36,144 nt of DNA, taken from NCBI RefSeq assembly GCF_000732635.1, contig NZ_JPMD01000021.1, positions 1 through 36,144 on the forward strand, read 5' to 3'. This DNA comes from Clostridium sulfidigenes (GTDB lineage: Bacteria; Bacillota; Clostridia; Clostridiales; Clostridiaceae). Position numbers and translations under genes: made by a program. A model generated the notes under the pieces. The model was not told the origin of the DNA. It ran no database searches and worked only from the letters and a program-made list of their open reading frames with translations. The stretch's first letter is position 1. Every line of letters begins with the position of its first letter. Below, one piece after another: positions 26,357-34,384 of this stretch.

Positions 26357-26368
26357 AATTTTTGTCGG

Positions 26369-26444
26369 CGGGGTGTGGCGCAGATGGGAGCGCGCGTGGT
26401 TTGGGACCATGAGGTCGCAGGTTCAATCCCTGTCACCCCGACCA
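26369..26444 (+). tRNA. tRNA-Pro (TGG)
   Basis: A 76-nt cloverleaf with encoded CCA. Acceptor CGGGGTG/CACCCCG, anticodon stem CGTGG/CCATG around loop TTTGGGA, giving anticodon TGG. It stands alone between its own promoter and terminator. The minus strand across it contains a well-known false ORF. Confidence 0.97.
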
Positions 26445-26472
26445 AAAGGAACATGAATGTCATGTTCCTTTT
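26444..26472 (+). terminator. Terminator of tRNA-Pro
   Basis: A perfect 13-bp stem AAAAGGAACATGA/TCATGTTCCTTTT begins at the last base of the CCA end, followed by a T-rich tail. Confidence 0.88.
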
Positions 26473-26505
26473 TATTTTACAATATATGTTTTTATTTACT
26501 ATAGG

Positions 26506-26561
26506 AAGATAGTGTTTTGTAACTAAACCTTAAATCTGTTACAATAACGCTATCTTTTTTT
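26506..26561 (+). terminator. Second, plus-oriented hairpin with U-run
   Basis: AAGATAG...TTGTAAC pairs with GTTACAA...CTATCTT around a 14-nt loop, with a few mismatches, and is followed by seven Ts on the plus strand. No plus-strand gene lies between it and the tRNA-Pro terminator 34 nt upstream, so it may be a back-up terminator guarding the opposing gene. On the minus strand it has no U-run. Confidence 0.6.
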
Positions 26562-26596
26562 ATTACACCTATTAACAGCTTTTCTTGAACAATATA

Positions 26597-27013
26597 TCAT
26601 TTGGTGAAAATTATATGCATTACTAAAGAAACAATATATATTAATATTATAGTAGTATGAAACTTTCTTATTTTGCCCCTCTTATCTCTATAAATAAATT
26701 TATTTATAATTCCAGTAGCTACCATTATTAAAACACACACAAAGGTTGCAATTCCCCAAAAAGAAAAACTTTCCTTATGATTCATTATCAACATATGAAT
26801 TATAGAAGAAATAAATGCCCCCACTCCAAATACACCATGGTTTTCTTCTAAAATACTATTTATGTTAATAGTTTTATTTATTATGCCTTTATGTTTTTTC
26901 TTTGATAACCCTCTAATAAACTTATTATAAAACCCTAAAGATACTACTCTTGACAACGCTCCTAAAGTAAATATTACCGAAATAATACCCCAAAACTTAC
27001 CTAAGAGATCCAT
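26597..27013 (-). CDS. Four-helix membrane protein with cytochrome b-like His pattern
   Basis: This 138-aa protein has four predicted membrane helices (about residues 7-28, 59-78, 83-105, 118-136). Helix 2 contains H59 and H73 and helix 4 contains H119 and H133; both pairs are H-x13-H. This spacing in the second and fourth helix is the diheme-ligating arrangement of b-type cytochromes and related ferric-reductase-like proteins. I infer a possible heme b membrane protein, but no family was recognised with certainty and no redox gene adjoins it. GGGGG site before the ATG; monocistronic. Confidence 0.7.
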   Translation of the reverse strand: MDLLGKFWGIISVIFTLGALSRVVSLGFYNKFIRGLSKKKHKGIINKTININSILEENHGVFGVGAFISSIIHMLIMNHKESFSFWGIATFVCVLIMVATGIINKFIYRDKRGKIRKFHTTIILIYIVSLVMHIIFTK

Positions 27014-27176
27014 AGTTTTCCCCCTTATATTTTACTAATACATTATATGTTTTTAATTTTATTACATTCTTTTTTATTACTTTTTACCAGTAGTAAGAGA
27101 TAGTTTCCGTATTCCATTCATTACACTTTACATTAAAAGTTTTATTTGTTATGTTAATATGCGGGGGTGATAATAT

Positions 27177-27830
27177 ATGTTTAAAAATATAGATGCTGCA
27201 ATTTTTGATATGGATGGTACTATAGTTGATTCTATGTGGGTATGGAATAAAATCGATACGGAATACCTAGCTAAACATAATTTAGATGTGCCTCCATCAT
27301 TAAATAATGACATTGCTCATCTTAGCTTTAATGAAGTAGCTATTTACTTTAAGAATTCCTTTAATTTGCCCTATACCTTAGAAGAAATTAAAGAGCATTG
27401 GAATGACATGGCTTATGAAGCTTACTGTAATAAAGTGAAACTAAAACCTGGTGTTAAAGAATTTTTTAACTTACTTAAAGAAAATAATATAAAAATTGCA
27501 TTGGCTACCAGCAATAACACTTTGCTTTTAGAAGCTTGCTTAAAAGCTAATGGAATATATGAATATTTTGATACAATAACCTTAACTAATGAGGTAAAAA
27601 GGGGAAAAGATTTTCCAGATGTATATCTTCTAACAGCCAATAAATTAGGCGTTTCTCCAGATAAGTGCATGGTTTTTGAAGACTTACTTCCAGCCGTACA
27701 AGGTGCTAAAAAAGCTGGTATGAAGGTTATAGGCGTATATGATGAACATTCCTTAGAGCAGCACAATGACATGAAAGCTTTAGCTGACGATTTTATATTA
27801 GATTATATTAGTTTTTCTTTATCTATATAA
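27177..27830 (+). CDS. HAD-family phosphatase, beta-phosphoglucomutase-like
   Basis: This 217-aa HAD hydrolase of subfamily IA has nucleophile Asp11 and acid-base Asp13 in FDMDGTIVDS, motif II in LATSNN, the conserved Lys in KRGKDFPDVY and motif IV VFEDLLPAVQGAKKAGM. A helical cap lies between residues about 18 and 80. Enzymes of this type dephosphorylate sugars or nucleotides, or isomerise glucose phosphates; the substrate cannot be assigned. GGGGGTG site. Terminator downstream shared with ybaK. Confidence 0.9.
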   Translation: MFKNIDAAIFDMDGTIVDSMWVWNKIDTEYLAKHNLDVPPSLNNDIAHLSFNEVAIYFKNSFNLPYTLEEIKEHWNDMAYEAYCNKVKLKPGVKEFFNLLKENNIKIALATSNNTLLLEACLKANGIYEYFDTITLTNEVKRGKDFPDVYLLTANKLGVSPDKCMVFEDLLPAVQGAKKAGMKVIGVYDEHSLEQHNDMKALADDFILDYISFSLSI

Positions 27831-27835
27831 TAATT

Positions 27836-27890
27836 AAAGGTAGTCTTAGTAAGAATTAAATTATCTTCTAGGACAACCTTTATTTCTTTT
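27836..27890. terminator. Terminator between the HAD gene and ybaK
   Basis: AAAGGT...TTAG pairs with CTAG...ACCTTT over about 17 bp with one mismatch, and is followed on the plus strand by TATTTCTTTT. It lies 6 nt past the HAD stop and 10 nt past the convergent ybaK stop. Confidence 0.7.
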
Positions 27891-27899
27891 ATGTATATT

Positions 27900-28376
27900 T
27901 TAATTCACAATAGGGCCAGTTTCAGCATTTATCAGCTGAATTAAATCCTTTGGTGCTATTTCTACTTGAAATCCAATTTTACCACCACTTACAATGATTT
28001 TATCTAAATTCATGGATGAATCATCAATTACAGTATTATAATTTTTCTTCATACCTATAGGCGAGCATCCTCCTCTAATATATCCCGTTATCTTAAGCAT
28101 ATCACTAACTTTTATCATTTCCACCGACTTTTCTCCTACACGCTTTGCTGCCGCCTTAAGATTCAGTTCCTTTGCTACAGGAACTACAAATACATAAAAA
28201 TCTCCACCATGGCCTTTTGTAACAAGAGTTTTAAATACCTTTTCTACTGCTACTCCTAGTTTGTTAGCTACTGATATTCCATCTACAGCACTATCCTTAA
28301 CCTCATATGTATATATATTATAATTTATATTACTATTATCTAGTATCCTCATCACATTAGTTTTAGTATTAGCCAT
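27900..28376 (-). CDS. ybaK: Cys-tRNA(Pro)/Cys-tRNA(Cys) deacylase YbaK
   Basis: This 158-aa YbaK/EbsC-family deacylase hydrolyses Cys mischarged onto tRNA-Pro. Motifs seen: VEKVFKTLVTKGHGGDFYV, AAKRVGEKSVEMI (catalytic Lys region is the earlier FKTL), GYIRGGCSPIGMKK. Length is normal for the family. GAGG site 12 nt before the ATG. It is transcribed alone; the nearby tRNA-Pro gene is in a separate unit on the other strand, so I treat that as coincidence. Confidence 0.93.
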   Translation of the reverse strand: MANTKTNVMRILDNSNINYNIYTYEVKDSAVDGISVANKLGVAVEKVFKTLVTKGHGGDFYVFVVPVAKELNLKAAAKRVGEKSVEMIKVSDMLKITGYIRGGCSPIGMKKNYNTVIDDSSMNLDKIIVSGGKIGFQVEIAPKDLIQLINAETGPIVN

Positions 28377-28517
28377 TTATTCATCAACTCCTCACATAGA
28401 ATTATATCACTAAACTTTTACTAGTTTTATTAATATTACATATTAATTTTACTAAGTCTATTTCATAAATAAAAGGAATATATTTATACTACCAAGCTCT
28501 TTTATGGAGGTACATTC

Positions 28518-28961
28518 GTGATAAAAACTTTTTTCATTTATGTCCTACTTCTTACCTCTGGTGGATTAGGAATTTTATATTATCTTTTAAATGATAAATA
28601 TAACAAACAAAATATTCAAGTAAGAGTTCTAACAAAACAAAATAATAGTTTAACATCTCAATTAAACACTATTAATAAGCCCAATGAAACTCTAAAAGTT
28701 TACTCTAGGCCTATTAGATTTAATACTGGCGAAACAATAAAGAGGTGCTCTCTTTATATCTCACCTCTCAGTAATAGTCCTATACTCCGCTCCATACCAT
28801 CTAACTCAAGGGTAGCAATTCTTGATGCAGTTGAAGCTTTAGAAACCTTGTGGTACGAGGTGCGAGTTATAACTTCTGACTCAGTAAACACAAAAGGTTT
28901 TGTTAGACAAGAATTGATTAAAGAACTTCAAATTATAGAAACCCATATTATAAAAAATTAA
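28518..28961 (+). CDS. Membrane-anchored bacterial SH3-like protein
   Basis: This 147-aa protein has an N-terminal span (about residues 4-24), a short coiled coil (about 28-55) and a C-terminal bacterial SH3 domain (about 60-137). The latter includes LYISPLSNSPILRSIPSNSRVAIL and WYEVRV...GFVRQEL. SH3b domains often bind cell-wall peptides, so an envelope role is likely. The start is GTG at 28518, with GGAGG 7 nt upstream. Convergent with the MutS2-like gene. Confidence 0.8.
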   Translation: MIKTFFIYVLLLTSGGLGILYYLLNDKYNKQNIQVRVLTKQNNSLTSQLNTINKPNETLKVYSRPIRFNTGETIKRCSLYISPLSNSPILRSIPSNSRVAILDAVEALETLWYEVRVITSDSVNTKGFVRQELIKELQIIETHIIKN

Positions 28962-29010
28962 GGCTTTATCTAAAAATAATTAAATACGTTAATACCTACA
29001 TTAAAATCTT

Positions 29011-29048
29011 ATAATAAATGGCGAAGGATATCCTCCGTCATTTATTAT
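29011..29048. terminator. Hairpin between convergent SH3-like and MutS2-like genes
   Basis: ATAATAAATG/CATTTATTAT closes an inner AGGATATCCT pairing. No good U-run follows in either direction, so terminator function is uncertain. Confidence 0.5.
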
Positions 29049-29100
29049 ATACCTATATTAATACTAGCTATTATTTATAATTCCCTTTTGGGATTCCTTT

Positions 29101-30972
29101 TTAATTTTTTTTAAGTGCTTTTTTAGAACCTCTTTCTATATCATGTTCTAACTTTCTTTCCTTATAAGCTATAAAAATCTGATTTAAGTCATAACCTTCA
29201 GGATATAACTCTGTAGCACTAACCTCTAACTTTAACCTCTTATAATTCACTTCAATAAATTCACCATCTAAAAATACAATTACATTATTAAATTCATCTT
29301 TTTCTTTATACACAACCCCTGGTAACTTCTTATCTAGAACAATAACTCTATCACCTTTTTCATAGTTATAGGATTCTTCACTATAATTATCAACTTCTTT
29401 ATCTTTAGTAATCTTGCTATCCCTTAGTAATTCATAGTTATAACTTTTAGTTTCAATATATTTTTTTGTTCTCTCTATTATTCTATCAGCTATACCCATT
29501 TTCTTAGAAATATAAAGAGCATTACTATTTCCACTCTTCCCAATAGAAAGCTTATATAGTGGATCTAAGGTCTCTCTTTGGAACTCCATGGCTGCATTTT
29601 CAAAATCAGGATGATTTTGAGAAAAGTTTTTAATCTCTCCATAATGAGTAGATGCTATGGTAATGCATCCTTTATGATAAAACTCCTCTAATATCGCAAT
29701 AGCAAGTGCTGCTCCTTCATTAGGTTCTGTACCACTTCCTATCTCATCTAAGAGAAGAAGTGTATTTTTATTACTCTCTTTTAAAATTCCACTAAGATTT
29801 TTAACATGAGATGAAAATGTACTTAAAGCATTTTCCACACTTTGGTCATCTCCAATATCCACAAATATTTTCTCAAATATAGCTATCTCGCTTCCTGACT
29901 CAGCCCCTATATGAAATCCACTTTGTGTAGCTAATGTAAGCAGTCCCACAGTCTTTAACACCACCGTCTTACCCCCTGCATTAGGTCCAGTTATAATCAA
30001 GGTTCTATAGTCATTTCCTATATTAAAATCTAGTGGAACGGCATTTTTAATTAATGGATATCTACCCTTAATTATATTTATATATCCATGATTATTTAGA
30101 ATAGGCTGTATTCCATCTATATCTTTACTATATTTTGCTTTTGCTAGAATCATATCATATTCTGCAATGACTTCTATATTTATCTTTAGCTCTTTAATTC
30201 TCTCAAATATCATATCAGTTAAAGTTGCAAGTATTCTATATTCTTCCATAGACTCTTCTGATTTTAGTGTAGTTAACTCTGTAGTATACTTTGATACAGA
30301 ACTTGGCTCTATAAATACAGTATTACCCTTAGAAGACACTTCTACTATGGATCCTTGAACTTGATTCTTATAGGAAGCCTTTATAGGAATTGTATACCTG
30401 CCATTCCTTTGACTTATAAAAAATTCTTGAATATATTCTTTATTAGCACTACTTCTTATAAATTTATCTAACCTTTCTTTTATCTTTTCTTCACAGCTTT
30501 CTATATGTCGTCTAATTTTCTTAAGTTCTTTACTAGCATTAGAATCCACTATGCTTCCTTTAATTGAAGTTTCTATTTCCTCTTCAATATATTCTAATTC
30601 TGTTATACTTTTACCATAAGCACTTAAAGTTGGTGCATATCCTTCTTTATCTTCTATAAAGATTTTAACCTTTCTGCATCCACGCAAAAAATTATCTATC
30701 GTCGTTAGCTCTGATGGTTCAAGCACTGAGCCTTTTTCAATCTTATCTATCAAAGGGGCAATATTAAATATTCCCTTTAAAGGCATGTGATAAGAAGCAT
30801 CTATAAGATTTCTTCCTTCAGATGTTTCCTCTAACATTCTTTTCACTTGTTTAATATTATTACTAGGCTGAAGTTTATCTAATAGCTCTCTTCCTAACCC
30901 ACTTACACAATAAGACTTTATAATTTCCTTTATTTTATTATAATGTAATTTTTCCAATGTACTAATATTCAT
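29101..30972 (-). CDS. MutS2-like ATPase lacking the Smr domain
   Basis: This 623-aa protein has MutS2 core and clamp regions (about residues 1-310) and an ABC-type ATPase with Walker A TGPNAGGKT (329-336), Walker B LLLLDEIGSGTEP (405-417) and STHYGEIK. A shortened coiled coil follows, then a KOW/SH3-like segment YEKGDRVIVLD (about 537-580). Typical MutS2 (about 780-790 aa) ends with an Smr nuclease domain; none is present here. MutS2 acts in recombination control or on collided ribosomes. This may be a paralogue. The start is ATG 30972 behind AAAGGA; a longer in-frame ATG at 31071 lacks a good site. Confidence 0.88.
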   Translation of the reverse strand: MNISTLEKLHYNKIKEIIKSYCVSGLGRELLDKLQPSNNIKQVKRMLEETSEGRNLIDASYHMPLKGIFNIAPLIDKIEKGSVLEPSELTTIDNFLRGCRKVKIFIEDKEGYAPTLSAYGKSITELEYIEEEIETSIKGSIVDSNASKELKKIRRHIESCEEKIKERLDKFIRSSANKEYIQEFFISQRNGRYTIPIKASYKNQVQGSIVEVSSKGNTVFIEPSSVSKYTTELTTLKSEESMEEYRILATLTDMIFERIKELKINIEVIAEYDMILAKAKYSKDIDGIQPILNNHGYINIIKGRYPLIKNAVPLDFNIGNDYRTLIITGPNAGGKTVVLKTVGLLTLATQSGFHIGAESGSEIAIFEKIFVDIGDDQSVENALSTFSSHVKNLSGILKESNKNTLLLLDEIGSGTEPNEGAALAIAILEEFYHKGCITIASTHYGEIKNFSQNHPDFENAAMEFQRETLDPLYKLSIGKSGNSNALYISKKMGIADRIIERTKKYIETKSYNYELLRDSKITKDKEVDNYSEESYNYEKGDRVIVLDKKLPGVVYKEKDEFNNVIVFLDGEFIEVNYKRLKLEVSATELYPEGYDLNQIFIAYKERKLEHDIERGSKKALKKN

Positions 30973-31078
30973 TCTCACGATTCCTTTACTTATTATTAAG
31001 TCCATGAAATCCTTCATAGATTTCCAAAATAAAAAAAGCCATGGATACTCCCACCGCTTTAAACTTGCCATTAACAGA

Positions 31079-31100
31079 GATAGCTATAGCTATAGCTATC
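31079..31100. repeat. 22-bp perfect palindrome built on AGCTAT repeats
   Basis: The sequence reads GATAGCTATAGCTATAGCTATC on both strands, which also means three tandem AGCTAT units. It lies 107 nt upstream of the MutS2-like start. It might be an operator or a simple repeat; no U-run follows, so it is not a terminator. Confidence 0.7.
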
Positions 31101-31368
31101 CTAAGGTAAATTTCGTGGACTTGTATCTTTAATAGTTTTAATTAATCCCACAACAAACAAAGGTATATACTACCCTAATTTTTAAGATTAATATTTAATT
31201 ACTATTTTAGATACTAGACACTCACAAAAATACCTCTCTTTCATTTTCGAAATCTATGTAATTTAATGTTAAAGCATTATTTATAAAAAATCAATATATT
31301 TTTATTAAATAATATATGTCTATTAATAAAATATTCTCATTTCCATTGTTTTACTTATATGTAACATA

Positions 31369-31377
31369 TGCTATAAT
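31369..31377 (+). promoter_or_regulatory. Extended -10 promoter of yhhN
   Basis: TGCTATAAT is a perfect extended -10 element, 34 nt upstream of the chosen ATG. No strong -35 is present, as is common with extended -10 promoters. It supports the downstream start over the upstream ATG at 31316. Confidence 0.55.
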
Positions 31378-31411
31378 TACTTTAACACTATTATTAAAAG
31401 GAGGGTTAAGT

Positions 31412-32092
31412 ATGTTATCACTTGTATTTTTTATATTCATGCTAATATCACTAGGATTTCTAATATACTTTAATTATCATCCTCAAGGATATAAAATGCC
31501 TATTGTTAAAACTATTACCAGCTTACTATTTATCTCTGTATGTATATGTGGATATAAAACCTTTGATTCCAATCCACAATATTTCATCTTTGTACTTTTA
31601 GCATTAATAATGTCTTTGATCGGGGATATATTTCTTGCCTTTAATAATACTAAATTGAATGAAGTTAGTAAAATGTTTGTATATGGATTAATTAGTTTTT
31701 CTATTGCACATATATTCTTTTCTTTAGCCTTTGCTACTCTTACACCTGTGCTAATTTGGCATGTTCTATTATTTATACTAATTTCAATAATCTCTATTCT
31801 ATTTTTAAATCTAATAAAAGGCTTTGATTTTAAGGGAGCCTATAAACTAGTTGTTACTTATTCAATTATAATTAGTTTTATGGTTACAAGAGCACTATCA
31901 TTAACTCCCTTAATCCATGAAAATTTTTTAAGTACTGTACTTGTGATTATAGGTGCATGCCTCTTCTTTTTATCTGACTTAATTTTATGTTTTATATACT
32001 TTCATAAAAAGTCGCCATCTTACATGACAGCCTTAAATCTGCTATGTTACTATGTTGGACAAGGTCTTATAGCCCTTAGTTTAGCTCTATAA
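31412..32092 (+). CDS. YhhN-family membrane protein (lysoplasmalogenase-like)
   Basis: This 226-aa polytopic protein has about eight membrane helices and the family blocks MSLIGDIFLAF (helix 3 region) and LFFLSDLILCF near the C-terminus. YhhN/TMEM86 proteins hydrolyse the vinyl-ether bond of lysoplasmalogens; clostridia make plasmalogens, so this fits. The start is ATG 31412 with AAAGGAGGG 6 nt upstream. A longer reading frame from ATG 31316 lacks any site and would include promoter DNA. Confidence 0.88.
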   Translation: MLSLVFFIFMLISLGFLIYFNYHPQGYKMPIVKTITSLLFISVCICGYKTFDSNPQYFIFVLLALIMSLIGDIFLAFNNTKLNEVSKMFVYGLISFSIAHIFFSLAFATLTPVLIWHVLLFILISIISILFLNLIKGFDFKGAYKLVVTYSIIISFMVTRALSLTPLIHENFLSTVLVIIGACLFFLSDLILCFIYFHKKSPSYMTALNLLCYYVGQGLIALSLAL

Positions 32093-32128
32093 CAATCTAG
32101 TATAATAAAAAATATTAATTTCATAAAT

Positions 32129-32175
32129 AAAAAGATAGATATTAGTAAAATTTTATTAATATCTATTCTTTATTT
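32129..32175. terminator. Bidirectional terminator between yhhN and the CNNM/CBS gene
   Basis: AAAGA-TAGATATTA pairs with TAATATCTA-TTCTTT (one bulge), closing further pairing of TAAAA/TTTTA. T-rich on both sides, and it lies between two convergent stops. Confidence 0.7.
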
Positions 32176-32183
32176 ACTCCTAC

Positions 32184-33425
32184 CTAAGTATATATTCTAA
32201 TTTTCTTTATCCTATTCCTATCTATATCTTCAATTATAAATCTGTAGTTACTATAATTTATTTCTTCATTTATATTAGGGAACCTACCTAGTAGACCTAT
32301 TATAAATCCCCCTATGGAATCAAACTCCTCAGATTCGATCTTTGTTCCTATAAGCTCATTTATATCTTCTATTCTAACACTTCCACCAACTATATATTCA
32401 TCTTCCTTTACCACATATATTTCAGGCTCTTCATCATCATATTCATCACTTATGTCTCCCACTATTTCTTCTATTAAATCTTCAATTGTTACAATTCCGA
32501 CAGTTCCACCATATTCATCAAGTACTACTACCATGTGTTGCCTATTTTTATTCATATCTTTAAAAAGCTCTGTAACTTTTCTAAATTCGTAGGTATAAGT
32601 TATTTCTCTCATATAATTTTTCAAACTAAAATCTTTAGTATATTCCATAAATATAATATCTTTAACATTTAATATACCTACAATATTATCTATGGTATCT
32701 GAATATATAGGTATCCTTGAAAATCCCTCCTCCTTTATAACTGAAATAATCTTATCTAAACTTTCCTCTATATCTAAAGCTATTATATCTACCCTTTGAA
32801 CCATAACATCCTTTGCATAAAGGTCTCCAAATTGAAACACATTGTGAATCATATCCTTTTCTTCTGACATTAATATACCTTCTTCTTCACTAACATCTAC
32901 AATAGTTTTTAATTCATCTTCTGTTATAAATGGTTTATTACTATCACTTTTCCCTCCAAGTAATTTTATAAAGAAACTTGATATTGTAGTGGTTATGATA
33001 ACTATTGGTTTAAATATCTTGCTTACAATAAATATTGGACTGGCAACTCTTAGTGATACCTGCTCTGAATTTTGTGAAGCTAAAGTTTTCGGGGTAATCT
33101 CACCAAAAATAAGTACTATTATAGTCATTATTATAGTACTTATAGCCACACCTCTACTTCCAATAAGATTAATAGCTAAAACCGTTGCTAAAGAAGATGA
33201 TGCTATATTTACAATATTATTTCCAACTAAAATTGATGCTAATAAGCTACTAGGATTATCAGTTAATTCCTTAACTCTATTAGCACCCTTTATGTTTTCC
33301 TCTACCATATGTCTAACTCTTATCTTGCTAATAGACATTAAGGCAGTTTCCGATGCAGAGAAAAAGCTAGATAGCATTATTAATATTATTAATCCTATAA
33401 TCTGTATATATATTATTGAACTCAA
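32184..33425 (-). CDS. CNNM/CBS-domain membrane protein (CorC/HlyC-like, YhdP/YrkA family)
   Basis: This 413-aa protein has an N-terminal CNNM/DUF21 transmembrane module (about residues 5-180: SSFFSASETALMSISKIRV, VLIFGEITPKTLAS). A pair of CBS domains follows (about 200-320: VMVQRVDIIAL, RIPIYSDTIDNIVGI, VVVLDEYGGTVGIVTIEDLIEEIVGDI), then a CorC/HlyC C-terminal domain (about 330-410). Relatives export Mg2+ or Co2+, and the old name hemolysin is misleading. The start is TTG with AGGAGG 7 nt upstream. Transcribed alone; the opposing yhhN converges on it. Confidence 0.93.
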   Translation of the reverse strand: MSSIIYIQIIGLIILIMLSSFFSASETALMSISKIRVRHMVEENIKGANRVKELTDNPSSLLASILVGNNIVNIASSSLATVLAINLIGSRGVAISTIIMTIIVLIFGEITPKTLASQNSEQVSLRVASPIFIVSKIFKPIVIITTTISSFFIKLLGGKSDSNKPFITEDELKTIVDVSEEEGILMSEEKDMIHNVFQFGDLYAKDVMVQRVDIIALDIEESLDKIISVIKEEGFSRIPIYSDTIDNIVGILNVKDIIFMEYTKDFSLKNYMREITYTYEFRKVTELFKDMNKNRQHMVVVLDEYGGTVGIVTIEDLIEEIVGDISDEYDDEEPEIYVVKEDEYIVGGSVRIEDINELIGTKIESEEFDSIGGFIIGLLGRFPNINEEINYSNYRFIIEDIDRNRIKKIRIYT

Positions 33426-33673
33426 ATCTACTCCTCCTCTCCCTTAACTAAAGTCTAATTCTATTGGAATTAAATCAAACTTTAAAAGTATTAATGAAAT
33501 AAAATATATATCTTAATTATGCTACATTTCACTCTAAAATATTATCTAAAAGGTTTTATAAGAAAAATATATCTTTTAATAAAATAAATTTTAAAAATCA
33601 TGATAAAGGTGTCACCAATATATTAGAATAATCATAATATGTAGTATGCCTCTAAGGCATTGGAGGGAAATAA

Positions 33674-34144
33674 ATGAGTAATAGATTTAATAATAATGAT
33701 AATTTCGAATACTCCGATAATTTCGAGTGCTATTCTGATTATAGTAATTATGAATATGCTAACGATAGTTGCTCTAACTTTGATTCTAATAGTAGTCCTT
33801 CTAGTGAATGCATTAGACATAGAGATCAAAGACATGTACACGAATATAATGGTAGTACAAAATTAGCTTGTGCAGATTGTTCTGTTCATAATCATAGATT
33901 TGCTGGTGTAACTGGAGAAGCTATTCCTAGTGGAAATTCACATGTGCATAGACTTGAAACAAACACTGATTTTTATAATCACTTTCATGAAATTTCTGAT
34001 ACAACCGGTCCAGCTATTCCTGTTGGAAATGGAAGACATGTTCACTTTGTAAAAGGAACAACTACTGAAGAAGATGATCATACTCATAAATACAATTTTG
34101 CAACTTTAATTGAAGGTCCAACTGTATGCGAAGGTAGAAGATAA
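33674..34144 (+). CDS. YmaF-family protein with six H-x-H pairs
   Basis: This 156-aa protein has a polar Asn/Ser/Tyr/Asp-rich N-terminus (residues 1-48) and a YmaF domain. Two internal repeats are visible (about 72-92 HNHRFAGVTGEAIPSGNSH and about 103-124 HFHEISDTTGPAIPVGNGR). H-x-H pairs occur at 54/56, 72/74, 90/92, 103/105, 122/124 and 136/138, suggesting metal binding; five Cys lie at 19, 33, 46, 66 and 69. No signal peptide. Function unknown, and a spore-coat role is only speculation. A hairpin ATGCC/GGCAT sits just upstream of the GGAGGG site. A weak sigma-K-like AC-N17-CATAATATG lies at 33614-33641. Confidence 0.88.
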   Translation: MSNRFNNNDNFEYSDNFECYSDYSNYEYANDSCSNFDSNSSPSSECIRHRDQRHVHEYNGSTKLACADCSVHNHRFAGVTGEAIPSGNSHVHRLETNTDFYNHFHEISDTTGPAIPVGNGRHVHFVKGTTTEEDDHTHKYNFATLIEGPTVCEGRR

Positions 34145-34176
34145 TATACATCCTTCTTTGACATATAATATAATTG

Positions 34177-34204
34177 CTACAACCTGGTATAGTCTAGGTT
34201 GTAG
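34177..34204 (+). terminator. Hairpin downstream of the YmaF-family gene
   Basis: CTACAACCT/AGGTTGTAG, 9-bp stem, 10-nt loop, 33 nt after the stop. The tail TATAAAC is not U-rich, so termination is uncertain. Confidence 0.45.
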
Positions 34205-34328
34205 TATAAACAATATTATCTATACATACTCTAGCTTCATAAGATTCCCTTTTAAAATTTGTCCCCCCCAGGTACTTTTAAAGGAATGAAACTAGAGTTC
34301 ATTACAACCCAAAACTTATTAAGTCGAG

Positions 34329-34362
34329 TAGTTTCCTATATAAATAGTTATATAGGAAACTA
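34329..34362. repeat. 14-bp perfect inverted repeat
   Basis: TAGTTTCCTATATA and its exact complement TATATAGGAAACTA are separated by 6 nt. No U-run follows in either direction. Function unknown. Confidence 0.75.
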
Positions 34363-34384
34363 TTTGCATATAAACCTATAAATC

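Larger units (their letters stand above)
30973..31411. other. Gene-free region between mutS2-like gene and yhhN
   Basis: This divergent 439-nt region contains a 22-bp perfect palindrome (31079-31100) upstream of the MutS2-like gene and the extended -10 promoter of yhhN (31369-31377). Otherwise it is plain A+T-rich sequence with no recognised RNA. Confidence 0.6.

Noticed and set aside
26272..26463. 63-aa minus-strand ORF containing VTGIEPATSWSQTTRAP
   Set aside because: It is the antisense translation of tRNA-Pro, a widespread annotation artefact.
27900..28376. Functional coupling of ybaK with the nearby tRNA-Pro gene
   Set aside because: They are 1.5 kb apart, on opposite strands and separated by terminators and two genes.
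31047..31079. Shared words with the 18167-18257 element (CATTAACAGAG and TACTCCCAC)
   Set aside because: Both matches are short, the order and spacing differ, and no hairpins are present at the second site; chance cannot be excluded.
31079..31115. Resemblance of TCCTAAGGTA to the conserved 23S rRNA I-CeuI site region
   Set aside because: Only 10 nt match and nothing around it resembles rRNA.
32989..33447. 152-aa plus-strand ORF with hydrophobic stretches
   Set aside because: It lies wholly antisense to the CNNM membrane domain; its hydrophobicity mirrors that of the true gene.
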